Positions 48,516 through 58,905 of a stretch of 64,000 nucleotides of DNA are shown here, piece by piece. Within the stretch, counting starts at the first letter, position 1, and every line of letters begins with the position of its first letter. The stretch comes from an uncultured Hyphomonadaceae bacterium (GTDB lineage: Bacteria; Pseudomonadota; Alphaproteobacteria; Caulobacterales; Hyphomonadaceae). The notes under the pieces were generated by a model. The model was not told the DNA's origin. It worked only from the letters and a program-made list of their open reading frames with translations, and did not search any database. The stretch is from assembly GCA_913057945.1 (NCBI GenBank), contig CAJXOF010000008.1:62001-126000 (forward strand), in the 5' to 3' direction. Position numbers and translations under genes: made by a program.

Positions 48516-49387
48516 CAGCCAAATGTCCCTATTTCGAATCTGCCATTGGAATCTGCCATGGCCCGTTTCAGGCCGGACGAATTCCAGAGGGCGGAGATGT
48601 CGCCATTGGCGGACACCGCGATCATGCCGCCCTGGCCGCCCAGCATGCGGACATCATCCAGTGCGCCCTGGACGGCAGCCTCCAGCTGGGCACCGCCATA
48701 GCGGATGCGGGCAGACACATCTGCCGCAGCGGCGGCGCGGATGAAGTATTCTCCCAGTCCCGTACAGGAGACGGCGCAGCGCTCGTCTGCCCATGTGCCA
48801 GCGCCCACAAGGGGGGTGTCCCCGAGACGGCCCGGAGTCTTGCCGCGAATGCCGGCCGTCGACGTGGCTGCGGACAAGTCGCCATAAATATCAAGCGCAA
48901 CCGCGCCGACCGTTCCGGTCGATGTGATCATGTCCTGACTCGTCATCTCTTCGACCGGGTCATAATATGCCTCCGGGTCTTCGATGATTTCCAGCCCGGA
49001 ATTGGCGAGAAGTTTCCGGGCACCGTCGGCGATCAGCAGGACATTGGGCGTCTGTTCCATGACCGCGCGCGCGCAGGAGACCGGATTGCGGTATCCCTGC
49101 AGGGCCCCTACGGCGCCGGCCGTGCGGTTGCGGCCGTCCATGATGGCGGCGTCCAGCTCATAGGCGCCATCAAGGTTTGGCGCAGCGCCCTTGCCGGCAA
49201 GGTAAAGGCCGGATTCCTCGAGCCCCTGGACCATGATTTCGACCACGTCGAGCGCGGCTTCTCCATCCTGCAGGCGGTTGGCACCATTCTTCAGCAGGGT
49301 CGCCAAATGGGCTTCCTGCAGGGAATAGTCGTGTCCGGGGATTGGCCCGGCGCCACCATGCAGGGCCAGGGCCCATTTCTTTGCCAT
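48515..49387 (-). CDS. Isoaspartyl peptidase / L-asparaginase (Ntn hydrolase)
   Basis: 290 aa. The autocleavage site and nucleophile Thr are in TSTGTVGAVALDIYG, after DMITSTG, and the substrate-binding GRLGDTPLVGAGTWA is present. The proenzyme splits into alpha and beta subunits, then hydrolyses isoaspartyl dipeptides or asparagine. It starts near ATG 49387. Confidence 0.93.
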   Translation of the reverse strand: MAKKWALALHGGAGPIPGHDYSLQEAHLATLLKNGANRLQDGEAALDVVEIMVQGLEESGLYLAGKGAAPNLDGAYELDAAIMDGRNRTAGAVGALQGYRNPVSCARAVMEQTPNVLLIADGARKLLANSGLEIIEDPEAYYDPVEEMTSQDMITSTGTVGAVALDIYGDLSAATSTAGIRGKTPGRLGDTPLVGAGTWADERCAVSCTGLGEYFIRAAAAADVSARIRYGGAQLEAAVQGALDDVRMLGGQGGMIAVSANGDISALWNSSGLKRAMADSNGRFEIGTFG

Positions 49388-49486
49388 TTGAGTGCTACCT
49401 CTCCGCTACGTCAGGCTTGGACTTTTATCGGCCACACCGCTACCGTCTGCGAGCAGAAACAACAAGACGGGAAGGAAGTTGCAGGC

Positions 49487-50476
49487 ATGAAAGCAGTGCT
49501 CTCCAAGGAAGTAGGCGGACCGGACACATTGGTGCTGGAAGAGGCGCCCATGCCGGAATGCGGCAAGGGCCAGGTCCTGATCGAAGTGAAGGCGTGCGGG
49601 GTGAATTTCCCAGATTCCCTGATCATCCAGGACATGTACCAGTTCAAGCCGCCGCGCCCATTCTCGCCCGGTGGCGAGATCGCCGGTTTCGTCAAGGAAG
49701 TCGGCGAAGGCGTATCGCATGTGAAGGCAGGTGACCGCGTGCTGGCGTCGATTGGCAATGGCGGCATGGCGGAATATGCCGTCGCGGCACAGCATGCCGT
49801 GATGCCTATTCCGGAAGGAATGCCGTTCGAAGAGGCGGCAGCCTTCATGATGACGTATGGCACCAGCTATTACGCGCTCAAGGACCGTGCTGATCCCAAG
49901 CCGGGCGAGAAGCTGCTCGTCCTCGGCGCCGCGGGCGGCGTTGGCATTGCAGCGGTCGAGCTTGGCAAGGCGATGGGACTGGAAGTGATCGCGGCCTGCT
50001 CTACGCAGGAAAAGGTGGATTTCTGTCTCTCGAAAGGGGCCGACAAGGGCCTCGTCTATGCGCGGGAGCTGGATCGGGACGGCCAGAAAGCCTTCTCAAA
50101 CGATATCAAGGAAGTTTCAGGGGGCGGCGTCGACATCATTTATGATGGCGTGGGCGGCAATTACGCCGAACCGGCCGTGCGGGCGATGAACTGGGAAGGC
50201 CGTTTCCTCGTGATCGGATTCCCGGCCGGCATCCCGAAACTGCCGCTGAACCTCACTCTGCTGAAAAGCTGTGACATACGGGGCGTATTCTGGGGCGCGG
50301 CGGTTGCGCGGGACCCGAAAGCGCACCAGCAGAATGTGGCCGAGCTGTTCAAGCTGTACGGCGAGGGCAAGATCCGGCCCCACGTCTCCAACACCTATCC
50401 GCTCGAGAAATCAGCCGATGCGATTCAGGAGCTGATGGACCGGAAAGCGCAGGGCAAGGTTGTCGTCGTGATCTAG
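49487..50476 (+). CDS. NADPH:quinone oxidoreductase / zinc-independent MDR protein
   Basis: 329 aa from ATG 49487. The MDR fold is clear: PRPFSPGGEIAGFVKEVGEG, then LVLGAAGGVGIAAVELGKAM and YDGVGGNYAEPAVRAM. Catalytic zinc ligands of alcohol dehydrogenases are missing. It is the quinone oxidoreductase/crotonyl-type group. The start has no strong ribosome site but the coding frame begins there. Confidence 0.88.
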   Translation: MKAVLSKEVGGPDTLVLEEAPMPECGKGQVLIEVKACGVNFPDSLIIQDMYQFKPPRPFSPGGEIAGFVKEVGEGVSHVKAGDRVLASIGNGGMAEYAVAAQHAVMPIPEGMPFEEAAAFMMTYGTSYYALKDRADPKPGEKLLVLGAAGGVGIAAVELGKAMGLEVIAACSTQEKVDFCLSKGADKGLVYARELDRDGQKAFSNDIKEVSGGGVDIIYDGVGGNYAEPAVRAMNWEGRFLVIGFPAGIPKLPLNLTLLKSCDIRGVFWGAAVARDPKAHQQNVAELFKLYGEGKIRPHVSNTYPLEKSADAIQELMDRKAQGKVVVVI

Positions 50477-50619
50477 TCCCATTCCGGGACATCTGCTGAT
50501 AGACTCTTATCGCGGCGGGAAATTCTGTGAGTGCGTTTGTGATGCTGAGGCATGCCAGGCAATCTTGCACAGACATTTCCCGCCGCCTCTACACTGAGCA
50601 ATGCGGGGCAGCGCGGCGG

Positions 50620-50791
50620 CGTACTCTCCGCCACGCATGCGTGCTCGTGAACACTTCCTACAGTACGTTTGATGCCCCTGTCCGCGATGATCGGAAGGCG
50701 GGGCGCAATTGAAACTGCCACGGCATGGGCCGTCCCCTGCCAGAAGAAGTGGCAAAATGGCGCTCATCTTGGCGCTCAGCTTGTCGCGCCC
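50620..50791 (+). pseudogene. Decayed PilZ-domain gene (frameshift with deletion)
   Basis: RTLRHACVLVNTSYSTFD and VRD, in one frame, line up with RTLRRGRIVMNRRHSSVD and VRD of the intact PilZ gene at 50924. Some 44 bases further, in the next frame, VPCQKKWQNGAHLGAQLV matches its VPCQRRWQTGVLVGAQFV. A net loss of about 60 bp, not a multiple of three, broke the gene. Together these show a tandem duplicate in decay. The rest of the 50477-50923 gap holds nothing else I can identify. Confidence 0.7.
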
Positions 50792-50923
50792 TCATCGCCT
50801 TTGTTTCCGTTTCCCGTAAGTGCGCCGCCGGATCGCTCCGGCGAGTTTCAGCACACTGGATCGGCTGTTGTACCAATTACAGTCTGCCGCTGAACCGAAC
50901 CCGTTCTCACGCATAAATCCGGC

Positions 50924-51232
50924 ATGACTGACGACACTTCCAAAGACACCGCCGAACAACCATCACAGGATCGCGCGACCCAGCGTCTCCGCACTTTGCG
51001 ACGGGGACGAATTGTCATGAACCGGCGTCACAGTTCAGTTGATGTGGTGGTGCGGGACCTGTCCGCGACCGGGGCAAAGCTGAAGCTTCAGGAGATATGG
51101 ATGGTTCCGACCGAGTTCGAGCTGCAGCTTCTATCGCCGAGTGGAGCCGTCGAACTGGTCGTGCCGTGTCAGAGACGGTGGCAGACCGGTGTTCTGGTTG
51201 GCGCGCAATTCGTCCGCCCGACCGAATCCTGA
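50924..51232 (+). CDS. PilZ-domain protein
   Basis: 102 aa. The short PilZ fold has LRTLRRGRIVMNRRHSSVD, VVVRDLSATGAKLKLQ and PCQRRWQTGVLVGAQFV. The c-di-GMP motif RxxxR is not clearly kept (QRLRTLRRGR), so the protein may bind the nucleotide weakly or not at all. A decayed duplicate lies directly upstream. Confidence 0.85.
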   Translation: MTDDTSKDTAEQPSQDRATQRLRTLRRGRIVMNRRHSSVDVVVRDLSATGAKLKLQEIWMVPTEFELQLLSPSGAVELVVPCQRRWQTGVLVGAQFVRPTES

Positions 51233-51251
51233 ATAGTCAGCTTGGCCAAGA

Positions 51252-51283
51252 AAAAACCCGCCGGAGCGATCCGGCGGGTTTTT
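51252..51283. terminator. Bidirectional terminator between pilZ and dnaK
   Basis: Perfect arms aaaaacccgccgga and tccggcgggttttt with a gcga loop. A/T runs on both sides make it work in both directions for the convergent PilZ and dnaK genes. Confidence 0.9.
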
Positions 51284-51305
51284 CTGTTAGATTGCGTAAG
51301 CCGAT

Positions 51306-53219
51306 TTAGGCAGACTTCTGGTCGCCATCGACTTCCTCGAAGTCGGCATCGACCACATCGTCGCCGTCGGCTGCAGCATCCGCCGCTGCGTCCGCAGTGG
51401 CCGCTTCATCCTGCTGGCTGGCATAGATCGCCTCACCGAGCTTCATGGCGGCCGTCATCAGGGCCTGATGCTTGGCCTGGATGTCAGCGATGTTGTCGCC
51501 TTCACGGGCTTCTTTCAGTTCGTCAGAGGCCGTCTTGATTTCGGCTTTCACCTCGTCAGACACCTTGTCGCCATGCTCTTCGACCTGTTTCTCGGTCTGA
51601 TGCACCAGCGCTTCGGCCTGGTTCTTGGCTTCCACGAGTTCACGGCGGGCCTTGTCGGCGCCGGCATTGGCTTCGGCGTCGGCCATCATGTTCTTGATGT
51701 CGTCGTCCGTCAGGCCGCCATCCGCCTGGATGGTGATCTGCTGTTCCTTGCCGGTGGCCTTGTCCTTGGCGGACACGGACACAATGCCGTTGGCGTCGAT
51801 GTCGAAGGTCACTTCGATCTGTGGAACCCCGCGCGGTGCTGGCGGGATGCCTTCGAGATTGAACTGGCCGAGCATCTTGTTGTCGACGGCCATCTCGCGC
51901 TCACCCTGGAAGACCTTGATGGTCACGGCAGGCTGGTTGTCGTCAGCCGTCGAGAAGACCTGGGACTTCTTAGTCGGGATTGTCGTGTTGCGGTCGATCA
52001 GGCGCGTGAACACACCGCCCAGCGTTTCGATGCCGAGCGACAGCGGGGTCACGTCAAGCAGGACCACGTCTTTCACGTCACCTTGCAGCACACCGCCCTG
52101 GATGGCGGCGCCAATGGCGACAACTTCATCCGGGTTCACGCCCTTGTGCGGCTCGCGGCCGAAGAATTTCTTCACCGCTTCTTGAACGGCCGGCATACGC
52201 GTCATACCGCCAACGAGCACGACTTCGTCGATGTCTGCAGGAGATTTGCCAGCATCTGCGAGGGCTTTCTTGCACGGTTCGATGGTGCGCTTGACGAGGT
52301 CTTCGACAAGGCTTTCGAACTTGGCGCGGGTCAGCTTGATGTTGAGGTGCTTCGGACCGGTTGCATCTGCCGTGATGAAGGGAAGGTTCACTTCATACTG
52401 GCTGGCAGAAGAGAGTTCTTTCTTGGCCTTCTCGGCTTCTTCCTTGAGGCGCTGGAGCGCAAGCTTGTCGGATTTCAGGTCGATGCCCTGATCCTTCTTG
52501 AACTCTTCTGCCAGGAAGTCGACGATCCGGAGGTCGAAGTCTTCACCACCGAGGAAGGTATCCCCATTGGTGGACAACACTTCAAACACACCGTCACCGA
52601 TTTCCAGCAGGGAAACGTCGAACGTACCACCGCCGAGGTCGTAGACAGCAATCGTCTTGGACTGTTCGTCCTTGTCGAGGCCGTACGCGAGGGCGGCGGC
52701 GGTTGGCTCGTTGATGATCCGCAGGACTTCAAGGCCAGCAATCTTGCCGGCGTCTTTGGTTGCCTGACGCTGCGCATCGTTAAAGTAGGCCGGAACGGTG
52801 ATGACCGCCTGGGTCACTTCGCTGCCGAGATAGGCTTCCGCCGTTTCCTTCATCTTGGTCAGGATAAAGGCAGACACTTCCTGTGGCGCATAATCCTTGT
52901 CACGGCCTTTCACCCAGGCATCGCCTGCGGGGCCTTTGACGATTTCGAACGGGGAAATCTCCTTGTCCTTCTGCGCGGTCGGATCGTCGAACTGACGGCC
53001 AATCAGACGTTTGATGGCGTAGAAGGTGAAATCCGGGTTGGTGACAGCCTGGCGCCGGGCCGGCATGCCGATCAGACGTTCGCCGCTTTCGGTAAAGGCG
53101 ACAACGGACGGGGTTGTGCGCTGGCCTTCTGCGTTTTCGATGACCTTTGCCTGTCCGCCTTCCATGACGGCGACACAGGAGTTGGTGGTTCCAAGGTCAA
53201 TACCAATGATTTTGCTCAT
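51306..53219 (-). CDS. dnaK: Hsp70 chaperone DnaK
   Basis: 637 aa. The ATPase domain begins [20 protein letters not shown], with [14 protein letters not shown] and the substrate-binding domain around [18 protein letters not shown]. The acidic C-terminus ends [12 protein letters not shown]. DnaK folds proteins with DnaJ and GrpE. dnaJ is not next to it, while grpE and hrcA are 1.4 kb upstream on the same strand, with two plus-strand genes in between. Confidence 0.98.
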   Translation of the reverse strand: MSKIIGIDLGTTNSCVAVMEGGQAKVIENAEGQRTTPSVVAFTESGERLIGMPARRQAVTNPDFTFYAIKRLIGRQFDDPTAQKDKEISPFEIVKGPAGDAWVKGRDKDYAPQEVSAFILTKMKETAEAYLGSEVTQAVITVPAYFNDAQRQATKDAGKIAGLEVLRIINEPTAAALAYGLDKDEQSKTIAVYDLGGGTFDVSLLEIGDGVFEVLSTNGDTFLGGEDFDLRIVDFLAEEFKKDQGIDLKSDKLALQRLKEEAEKAKKELSSASQYEVNLPFITADATGPKHLNIKLTRAKFESLVEDLVKRTIEPCKKALADAGKSPADIDEVVLVGGMTRMPAVQEAVKKFFGREPHKGVNPDEVVAIGAAIQGGVLQGDVKDVVLLDVTPLSLGIETLGGVFTRLIDRNTTIPTKKSQVFSTADDNQPAVTIKVFQGEREMAVDNKMLGQFNLEGIPPAPRGVPQIEVTFDIDANGIVSVSAKDKATGKEQQITIQADGGLTDDDIKNMMADAEANAGADKARRELVEAKNQAEALVHQTEKQVEEHGDKVSDEVKAEIKTASDELKEAREGDNIADIQAKHQALMTAAMKLGEAIYASQQDEAATADAAADAAADGDDVVDADFEEVDGDQKSA

Positions 53220-53523
53220 GTTGCATCTCTCTTTTTATCAAGCCGCCACGGGCCATGTTCTGTTGCGGTCTGCTCAGCAGCCCCGGACAGCCAGTGGCTC
53301 TTTCCAAGGGTTCAAATGAGGTGGCGGTAACGGGTTTCATCCGTGCGCCGGTTCGACTTGCGATATGGGAAGGGTTTAGCGCGTCTCAAGGGGGTAGCAA
53401 TACGTAGCTGTACAGGATTTTGGTGCTTAGCTGCGATAGATCGGCCCTATGGCAGCTTCCTTATCTATTTATTTGATAATGGTTCTCACTCGCACTATCT
53501 CTATGGGCGTGAAAGGAAATACC
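53220..53523. other. 304-bp gap upstream of dnaK with no gene
   Basis: The 5' leader of dnaK and the upstream region of the DUF2061 gene. I found no convincing CIRCE element (TTAGCACTC repeat) and no clear sigma-32 promoter. The only site of note is a Fur-like box at 53474. Confidence 0.5.
53474..53488 (+). promoter_or_regulatory. Fur-like box before the DUF2061 gene
   Basis: TGATAATGGTTCTCA is a 7-1-7 dyad in which the half-sites TGATAAT and TGAGAAC agree at five of seven positions with each other and resemble the Fur consensus TGATAAT. It lies about 36 bp before the DUF2061 ATG, where it would block transcription. Confidence 0.4.
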
Positions 53524-53736
53524 ATGCCGCGCCAACTCATCAAGACAATGACCTATAGCCTGATGCATTTTACGGTCGCGATTGCCGTTGCGTTCGCCCT
53601 GACACGCAACTGGCATGCGGCGCTCGCCATCGGCCTGATCGAACCCGCTGTGCAGACATTGGCCTATACCTTTCATGAGCGGGTGTGGGAGCGTCTGCCG
53701 GGCCGTAGCCGCAGTGCGCTTGAGCCGACGAGCTGA
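53524..53736 (+). CDS. DUF2061-family membrane protein
   Basis: 70 aa from ATG 53524, with GAAAGGAAA upstream. Two helices carry the DUF2061 pattern KTMTYSLMHFTVAIAVAFAL and HAALAIGLIEPAVQTLAYTF, ending in HERVWERL. Function unknown. A Fur-like box lies upstream. Confidence 0.88.
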   Translation: MPRQLIKTMTYSLMHFTVAIAVAFALTRNWHAALAIGLIEPAVQTLAYTFHERVWERLPGRSRSALEPTS

Positions 53737-53812
53737 ATTGTTCCGCAACGGCTGGACGGGCGCGTCACCTGTTGGGCATAGTGGCGGAAAGCAGATGCCG
53801 GGGAGGCTCCAT

Positions 53813-54658
53813 ATGTTCCGTACACTTGTTCCAATCATCTCCATTTCGCTGTTTGCAGCCTGTACGTCGGAGCCAGTGGATCCGGCGGGAGGGCCTCTTT
53901 CGGTGGCCAGCATTGAACAGGCATGGGTCGCCGAAGGGTTTGGCAGTCCCGAAGGCGTCGCCGCAGCGCCCGGTGGTGGCTATTTCATCTCGAACGTCAT
54001 GGGCGAGGGGGGGGACAAGGACGGCGATGGCTATATCGCTCATTTGTCGCAAGATGGCGTGATCACGGAGCGCTACTGGCACGCCAAGCTCGACGCCCCC
54101 AAAGGAATGGCCGTGCTGGATGGCGTGTTGTACGTCGCGGATATAGATAATGTCGTCATGGTCGGGGTCGACCGCGCGAAGCGCCTTGGCAAGGTGCGTA
54201 TAGACGGTGCCAAATTCCTGAATGATGTCACGGACTGGGGCGACGCGATCTATGTATCGGATTCAGGCGATGCAGCGATCTACCGCATTTCAGACGGTGC
54301 GGCTGAGCTGTGGCTGCAGGATGAAAGGCTGGCGGGCGTAAATGGCCTGCTGGGCGACGGCGACCGCATGCTGGTCTCCACCATGACCACCGGCAGCTTG
54401 TTCAGCGTTACCACCGAAGGCGAACTGACAGAGATTGCCAGCGGCATGGAGAATGCCGACGGAATCGGCCTCGTGCCCGGGGGCGGATACCTTGTCTCCT
54501 CCTGGCCGGGCCAGATCCATTATGTTGGCGAGGATGGCGCGGTGACGACCCTGTTCGACGAAGAGATTTCCCAGAATGACCTCACCGTGATCGGCGACAC
54601 AGTGATCGTACCCAATTGGGGGCAGAATACGGTGACTGTCTGGAAAGTCGGTCGTTGA
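53813..54658 (+). CDS. SMP-30/gluconolactonase-like beta-propeller lipoprotein
   Basis: 281 aa from ATG 53813, with GGGAGG upstream. A lipoprotein signal (ISLFAAC) precedes six repeats typical of SMP-30/NHL propellers (SPEGVAAAPGGGYFISNVMG, APKGMAVLDGVLYVADIDN, NDVTDWGDAIYVSDSG). The calcium/lactone site residues cannot be confirmed by eye. It sits on the opposite strand between dnaK and grpE. Confidence 0.85.
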   Translation: MFRTLVPIISISLFAACTSEPVDPAGGPLSVASIEQAWVAEGFGSPEGVAAAPGGGYFISNVMGEGGDKDGDGYIAHLSQDGVITERYWHAKLDAPKGMAVLDGVLYVADIDNVVMVGVDRAKRLGKVRIDGAKFLNDVTDWGDAIYVSDSGDAAIYRISDGAAELWLQDERLAGVNGLLGDGDRMLVSTMTTGSLFSVTTEGELTEIASGMENADGIGLVPGGGYLVSSWPGQIHYVGEDGAVTTLFDEEISQNDLTVIGDTVIVPNWGQNTVTVWKVGR

Positions 54659-55267
54659 TCAGTTCGCGGCGCCTGCACTGACGGCGACCATGGCCGCACG
54701 CAGGGTGCGTTCGCCGATCTTCCAGCCGGGCTGGAAGCAGGAGGCGATGGTGCCGTTGGGCTGGTCGGACGGGATGTTCGCGACGGCCTGGTGCAGGTTA
54801 GGGTCGAATGTGTCGCCGGGCAGGGCGGCAATCACCGTGACGCCATGACGGGCGAGGGCGGTGTGAAGCTCCTTCTCCGTCATTTCGATGCCTTCGAACA
54901 GGTTCCGGCCCGCTTCTGACAGCGCGGCGCGATCGTCATCCGTCAAGGCTGCGAGGGCGCGGGAGAGGTTGTCCGATACGCTCAGCAGGTCGCCAGCAAA
55001 TTTTTCGATGGCGTAGATGCGGGCATCAGCAACCTGACGCTCGGCGCGCTTGCGCGTGTTGTCGAGGTCAGCCAGCGTGCGTAGCAATTGCTCGCGCAGC
55101 TCTTCTTTCTCGATCTCCAGCTGCTGTACCGGGTCTAAGTCTGGAGCAGGCTCGTCTGCCGCTTTCGGCGCAGACTTCAGGAGATCGTCCGCCGCTGCTT
55201 TCAGGTCTGCCTTGGAGGCCGTGGAATCGATTTCAGCGGTTTCGCCGGGCTTGGTTTCGTCGCTCAT
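54659..55267 (-). CDS. grpE: Nucleotide exchange factor GrpE
   Basis: 202 aa. A long N-terminal coiled coil (QQLEIEKEELREQLLRTLAD) leads to the GrpE head with ALARHGVTVIAALPGDTFDP and the family end LHQAVANIPSDQPNGTIAS. GrpE releases ADP from DnaK. It overlaps hrcA by four bases, the usual hrcA-grpE order. Confidence 0.95.
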   Translation of the reverse strand: MSDETKPGETAEIDSTASKADLKAAADDLLKSAPKAADEPAPDLDPVQQLEIEKEELREQLLRTLADLDNTRKRAERQVADARIYAIEKFAGDLLSVSDNLSRALAALTDDDRAALSEAGRNLFEGIEMTEKELHTALARHGVTVIAALPGDTFDPNLHQAVANIPSDQPNGTIASCFQPGWKIGERTLRAAMVAVSAGAAN

Positions 55268-56355
55268 CCATTTGTTTCCTTCTTGCGGCGCGTGGACAGG
55301 AGCTGCCCGACCACTTTCGCCGTATAATCCACCATGGGTATCACGCGGGCATAGTTTAGCCTTGTGGGGCCAATCACGCCAAGCGCGCCGATAACCTGTT
55401 TTCCGCCTCCCATATAGGGAGCTACAATCACACTTGAACCCGATAGCGGGAAAAGCTGGTTCTCCGCGCCAATGAAAAGACGAACGCCATCGGCTTCGCG
55501 TGTCGTATCGAGGATATCAAGCAGGCTTTGCTGGCGTTCAAGTTCGTTGAACAGCTGGCGCACCCGGTCAAGGTCTTCCGCGGCCTGTGCGTCTTCGAGC
55601 AAATTGGCACGGCCCCTCACGATCAGGGAGCGTCCCCGTCCGGGCGCATCGCCGCTCCATTGCGCGAGCCCTTGTTCGACGAGGGACGAGGCAGCCTGGT
55701 CCAGCGCGGCGCGATGCGAGCGCAATTCCAGACGGATGTCGCTGGCGACCTCCGACAGGGTCCGTCCGCGCACGCGGGTCGAGAGATAATTACCGGCCTC
55801 AATCAAGGTGGTGGCTGGCAGGCCCTCGGGCACTTCGACGATGCGGTTCTCGACATCGCCATCCTCGGTGACAATCACGCACAGCGCTTCGCGTCCGCCG
55901 AGCGGCACGAATTCGGCGTGCCTTACCACTGCGTCGCGGGTTGGGGAGGAGACGAGGCCCGCGCCCCCGGTCAGGCCGGAGAGGATGTTCGAGGCTTCGC
56001 CCATGACGGCTTCGATGTCGGTGCCTGCCGATTTCAGCCGGTCGTCGATTTCCATCCGGTCATCGCGGCTCGGCTCGCCGATTTCGAGGAAGCCGTCGAC
56101 GAACAGGCGCAGGCCGGTATGGGTGGGCGCGCGTCCGGCAGAGATGTGGGGCGATTCCAGCAGGCCGAGATCGGTCAGGTCGGCCATCACATTGCGGATG
56201 GACGCAGGGGACAGGGCGATCCCGCTTTTCGACAGCGTGCGAGAGCCGACCGGTTCGCCCGTGGTCAGGTAGCCTTCGACAATCTCCCGGAAAATGTCGC
56301 GCGAGCGCTGGTCGAGGCGCTGCAACAGGGATTGTGTGTCGAGTGGTTGGATCAT
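55264..56355 (-). CDS. hrcA: Heat-inducible transcriptional repressor HrcA
   Basis: 363 aa. The winged helix has RDIFREIVEGYLTTGEPVGS and LSPASIRNVMADLTDLGLLE, followed by the GAF-like and dimerisation parts (ALGVIGPTRLNYARVIPMVD). HrcA represses genes with a CIRCE operator, but no CIRCE was found in the window. Its target is probably groESL elsewhere. Confidence 0.95.
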   Translation of the reverse strand: MIQPLDTQSLLQRLDQRSRDIFREIVEGYLTTGEPVGSRTLSKSGIALSPASIRNVMADLTDLGLLESPHISAGRAPTHTGLRLFVDGFLEIGEPSRDDRMEIDDRLKSAGTDIEAVMGEASNILSGLTGGAGLVSSPTRDAVVRHAEFVPLGGREALCVIVTEDGDVENRIVEVPEGLPATTLIEAGNYLSTRVRGRTLSEVASDIRLELRSHRAALDQAASSLVEQGLAQWSGDAPGRGRSLIVRGRANLLEDAQAAEDLDRVRQLFNELERQQSLLDILDTTREADGVRLFIGAENQLFPLSGSSVIVAPYMGGGKQVIGALGVIGPTRLNYARVIPMVDYTAKVVGQLLSTRRKKETNG

Positions 56356-56420
56356 CCCTTATTGATTAGGCGCGCGCCGCCCCGCGTTCAACAGGTTTCA
56401 CACCCCATGCTGAGTGCCGA

Positions 56421-58091
56421 TCAGGAGAGACCTTCGATCTGGCCGCTGCTGTTCAGGTGCATGCCTTCGGCGGCGGGCTGGCGCGGCAGGCCCGGCATGG
56501 TGACAATGTCGCCGCAAATGCCGACGACGAAGCCAGCGCCCGCCGACAGGCGTACGTCGCGCAGATGGAGTACGTGATCCTCTGGGGCTCCGATCAGTTT
56601 TGCATCGCTTGAGAAACTGTAGGGCGTTTTTGCCATGCAGACCGGGAAATGACCAAAGCCTGCCTTTTCCCAGCGTTCGAGCTGGTTCCGGACTCTGGGG
56701 GCCGCTTCGACATGACTGGCGCGGTATATGCGCCTTGCGACCGTCTCGATCTTTTCGAACAGGGACATTTCCGAGGGATAGAGGGGCTCAAATCCTGCGG
56801 GTGTGTCGTTCGCGAGGCGGGTAACTGTGCGGGCGAGCTCCTCGGCGCCGTGGCCGCCCTCGGCCCAGTGCGTGCAGATGGACACGGGCACGTTCTGCTC
56901 GGCGCAGTAGGCTTCGATGGCTGCAATCTCTCCGGAGGTATCGGAAGTGAACCGGTTGATGGCGACCACGACCGGGACATTGAACTGTTTCACATTCTCG
57001 ATGTGGCGGCCGAGATTGGCGAGACCTCTTTCCAGCGAATCATAGCTGACCATTCCGGCGTCTTCCTTGGACACGCCGCCATGCATCTTGAGCGCGCGGA
57101 CGGTGGCGACGAGCACGGCTGCGCTGGGCGCCAGGCCCGCCTGTCGGCATTTGATGTTGAAGAATTTCTCCGCGCCAAGGTCCGCGCCGAAGCCGGCTTC
57201 GGTAATGACGAAATCTGCCATCTTGAGCGCGGCCTGTGTCGCGATGACCGAGCTGCAGCCATGCGCAATGTTGGCGAACGGGCCGCCATGGATCAGCGCC
57301 GGATTGCCTTCCAGGGTCTGGACGAGGTTTGGCAGCATGGCATCTTTCAGCAGGGCCATCATGGCGCCCACGGCGTTCATTTCCTTGGCCGTGACCGCCA
57401 CGCGCCCGCGGCGATAGCCGATGACCATGCGTTCCAGCCGGTCCTGTAGGTCGTGGGCATCTTTGGCGAGGCAGAGGATGGCCATGATTTCCGAGGCGAC
57501 GGTGATGTCGAACCCGGTTTCCATCGGTGTGCCATTCGGGCTGCCGCCAAGGCCGGTGACGACATTGCGGAGGTTGCGGTCATTCATGTCCATGACGCGC
57601 CGCCAGCTGATCCGTGTGGGATCGATGCCGCTCTCGCCGCCCCAGTGAACATGATTGTCGATCATGGCCGCCAGTAAATTGTGGGCGGACGTGATGGCGT
57701 GGAAGTCGCCCGTGAAATGAAGGTTGATGTCCTCCATCGGCACCACTTGCGCCTGGCCGCCTCCCGTCGCGCCGCCCTTCATTCCGAAGCAGGGACCAAG
57801 CGAGGGTTCCCGCAAGCAGAGCAGCGTCCGCTCGCCAATCCGGTTCATCGCATCGGTCAGGCCGATGCTCGTCGTTGTCTTGCCTTCCCCGGCGGGCGTG
57901 GGATTGACGGCGGTGACAAGGATCAACTTGCCATTGGGCTTTGACTTGATAGCCGCGAGATGAGCTGCGGCGATCTTCGCCTTGTCATGCCCATACGGGA
58001 TGAGGTTGGCCGCATCGATTTCGAGTGCCTCGGCCAGTTCGTGAATGGGCCGCTTCTTCGCGTTCCGGGCAATCTCGATATCTGTCGGCAT
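56421..58091 (-). CDS. fhs: Formate-tetrahydrofolate ligase
   Basis: 556 aa from ATG 58091 (an open frame extends to 58247). The ATP-binding loop is [14 protein letters not shown] near residue 67, with [16 protein letters not shown] and the catalytic-region [19 protein letters not shown]. It makes 10-formyl-THF from formate, ATP and THF. Length is normal for the family. A divergent rph gene lies 89 bp away. Confidence 0.96.
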   Translation of the reverse strand: MPTDIEIARNAKKRPIHELAEALEIDAANLIPYGHDKAKIAAAHLAAIKSKPNGKLILVTAVNPTPAGEGKTTTSIGLTDAMNRIGERTLLCLREPSLGPCFGMKGGATGGGQAQVVPMEDINLHFTGDFHAITSAHNLLAAMIDNHVHWGGESGIDPTRISWRRVMDMNDRNLRNVVTGLGGSPNGTPMETGFDITVASEIMAILCLAKDAHDLQDRLERMVIGYRRGRVAVTAKEMNAVGAMMALLKDAMLPNLVQTLEGNPALIHGGPFANIAHGCSSVIATQAALKMADFVITEAGFGADLGAEKFFNIKCRQAGLAPSAAVLVATVRALKMHGGVSKEDAGMVSYDSLERGLANLGRHIENVKQFNVPVVVAINRFTSDTSGEIAAIEAYCAEQNVPVSICTHWAEGGHGAEELARTVTRLANDTPAGFEPLYPSEMSLFEKIETVARRIYRASHVEAAPRVRNQLERWEKAGFGHFPVCMAKTPYSFSSDAKLIGAPEDHVLHLRDVRLSAGAGFVVGICGDIVTMPGLPRQPAAEGMHLNSSGQIEGLS

Positions 58092-58179
58092 GTTTCCCCA
58101 CCAGTAGTGAACCTCTTTCCCGGTGTAGACAGGCGCGCCAAAACCCGCAATCAGGCAGGGCAGCAAAGAGGATTTCAAG

Positions 58180-58905
58180 ATGAGTACGCTTATCCGTCCG
58201 TCCGGACGCGCTTTTGACCAGCTCCGCGAGGTGACGCTGGAGACCAATGTGACCCGCTATGCCGAGGGATCGTGTCTCGCCAAGTTCGGGAATACGCATG
58301 TCCTGTGTACCGCCAGCTGGGAAAAGAGCGTGCCGCCCTGGCTGAAAGGGCAGGGCAAGGGCTGGGTTACGGCGGAATACGGCATGCTGCCCCGCGCGAC
58401 GCATACACGCGGGCGCCGCGAAGCCGCCTCCGGCAAACAGTCCGGCCGCACGCAGGAAATCCAGCGTCTGATCGGGCGTTCCCTGCGGTCGGTCTGTGAC
58501 CTGAGGGCGCTCGGCGAAAACCAGATCACGATCGATTGTGACGTGTTGCAGGCTGATGGCGGCACGCGCACGGCCTCGATCACCGGTGGTTTTGTGGCTC
58601 TGGCGATGGCGTGTCGCTATCTGCGCGCCGAAGGCGTCATCTCGGCGGACCCGATCGCCAAGCAGGCTGCGGCCATCTCGGTCGGCATCTATCAGGACAA
58701 TCCGGTGCTGGATGTGGACTATCCGGAAGATTCACGCGGCGAAGCCGACATGAATGTTGTCATGAGTTCCGATGGCGGGTTCATCGAGGTTCAGGGCACC
58801 GGCGAAGAGCGCCCGATGACGCGCGTGGAACTGGATGAAATGCTACGCCTTGCCGAAAAGGGCTGCATGGAATTGTTCGAGACCCAGCGGGCCGCGCTGG
58901 GCTAG
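58180..58905 (+). CDS. rph: Ribonuclease PH
   Basis: 241 aa. It starts [18 protein letters not shown] and has [19 protein letters not shown] and the phosphate/metal motif [23 protein letters not shown] [18 protein letters not shown]. It trims the 3' ends of tRNA with phosphate. It is divergent from fhs and convergent with the truncated haemoglobin gene. Confidence 0.96.
   Translation: MSTLIRPSGRAFDQLREVTLETNVTRYAEGSCLAKFGNTHVLCTASWEKSVPPWLKGQGKGWVTAEYGMLPRATHTRGRREAASGKQSGRTQEIQRLIGRSLRSVCDLRALGENQITIDCDVLQADGGTRTASITGGFVALAMACRYLRAEGVISADPIAKQAAAISVGIYQDNPVLDVDYPEDSRGEADMNVVMSSDGGFIEVQGTGEERPMTRVELDEMLRLAEKGCMELFETQRAALG

Noticed and set aside
51468..53330. 620-aa plus-strand ORF opposite dnaK
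   Set aside because: Antisense shadow of the clearly recognised dnaK; no family features, arises from GC-rich codon use.
53220..56420. CIRCE operator expected from hrcA
   Set aside because: No TTAGCACTC/GAGTGCTAA pair was found upstream of hrcA, grpE or dnaK.
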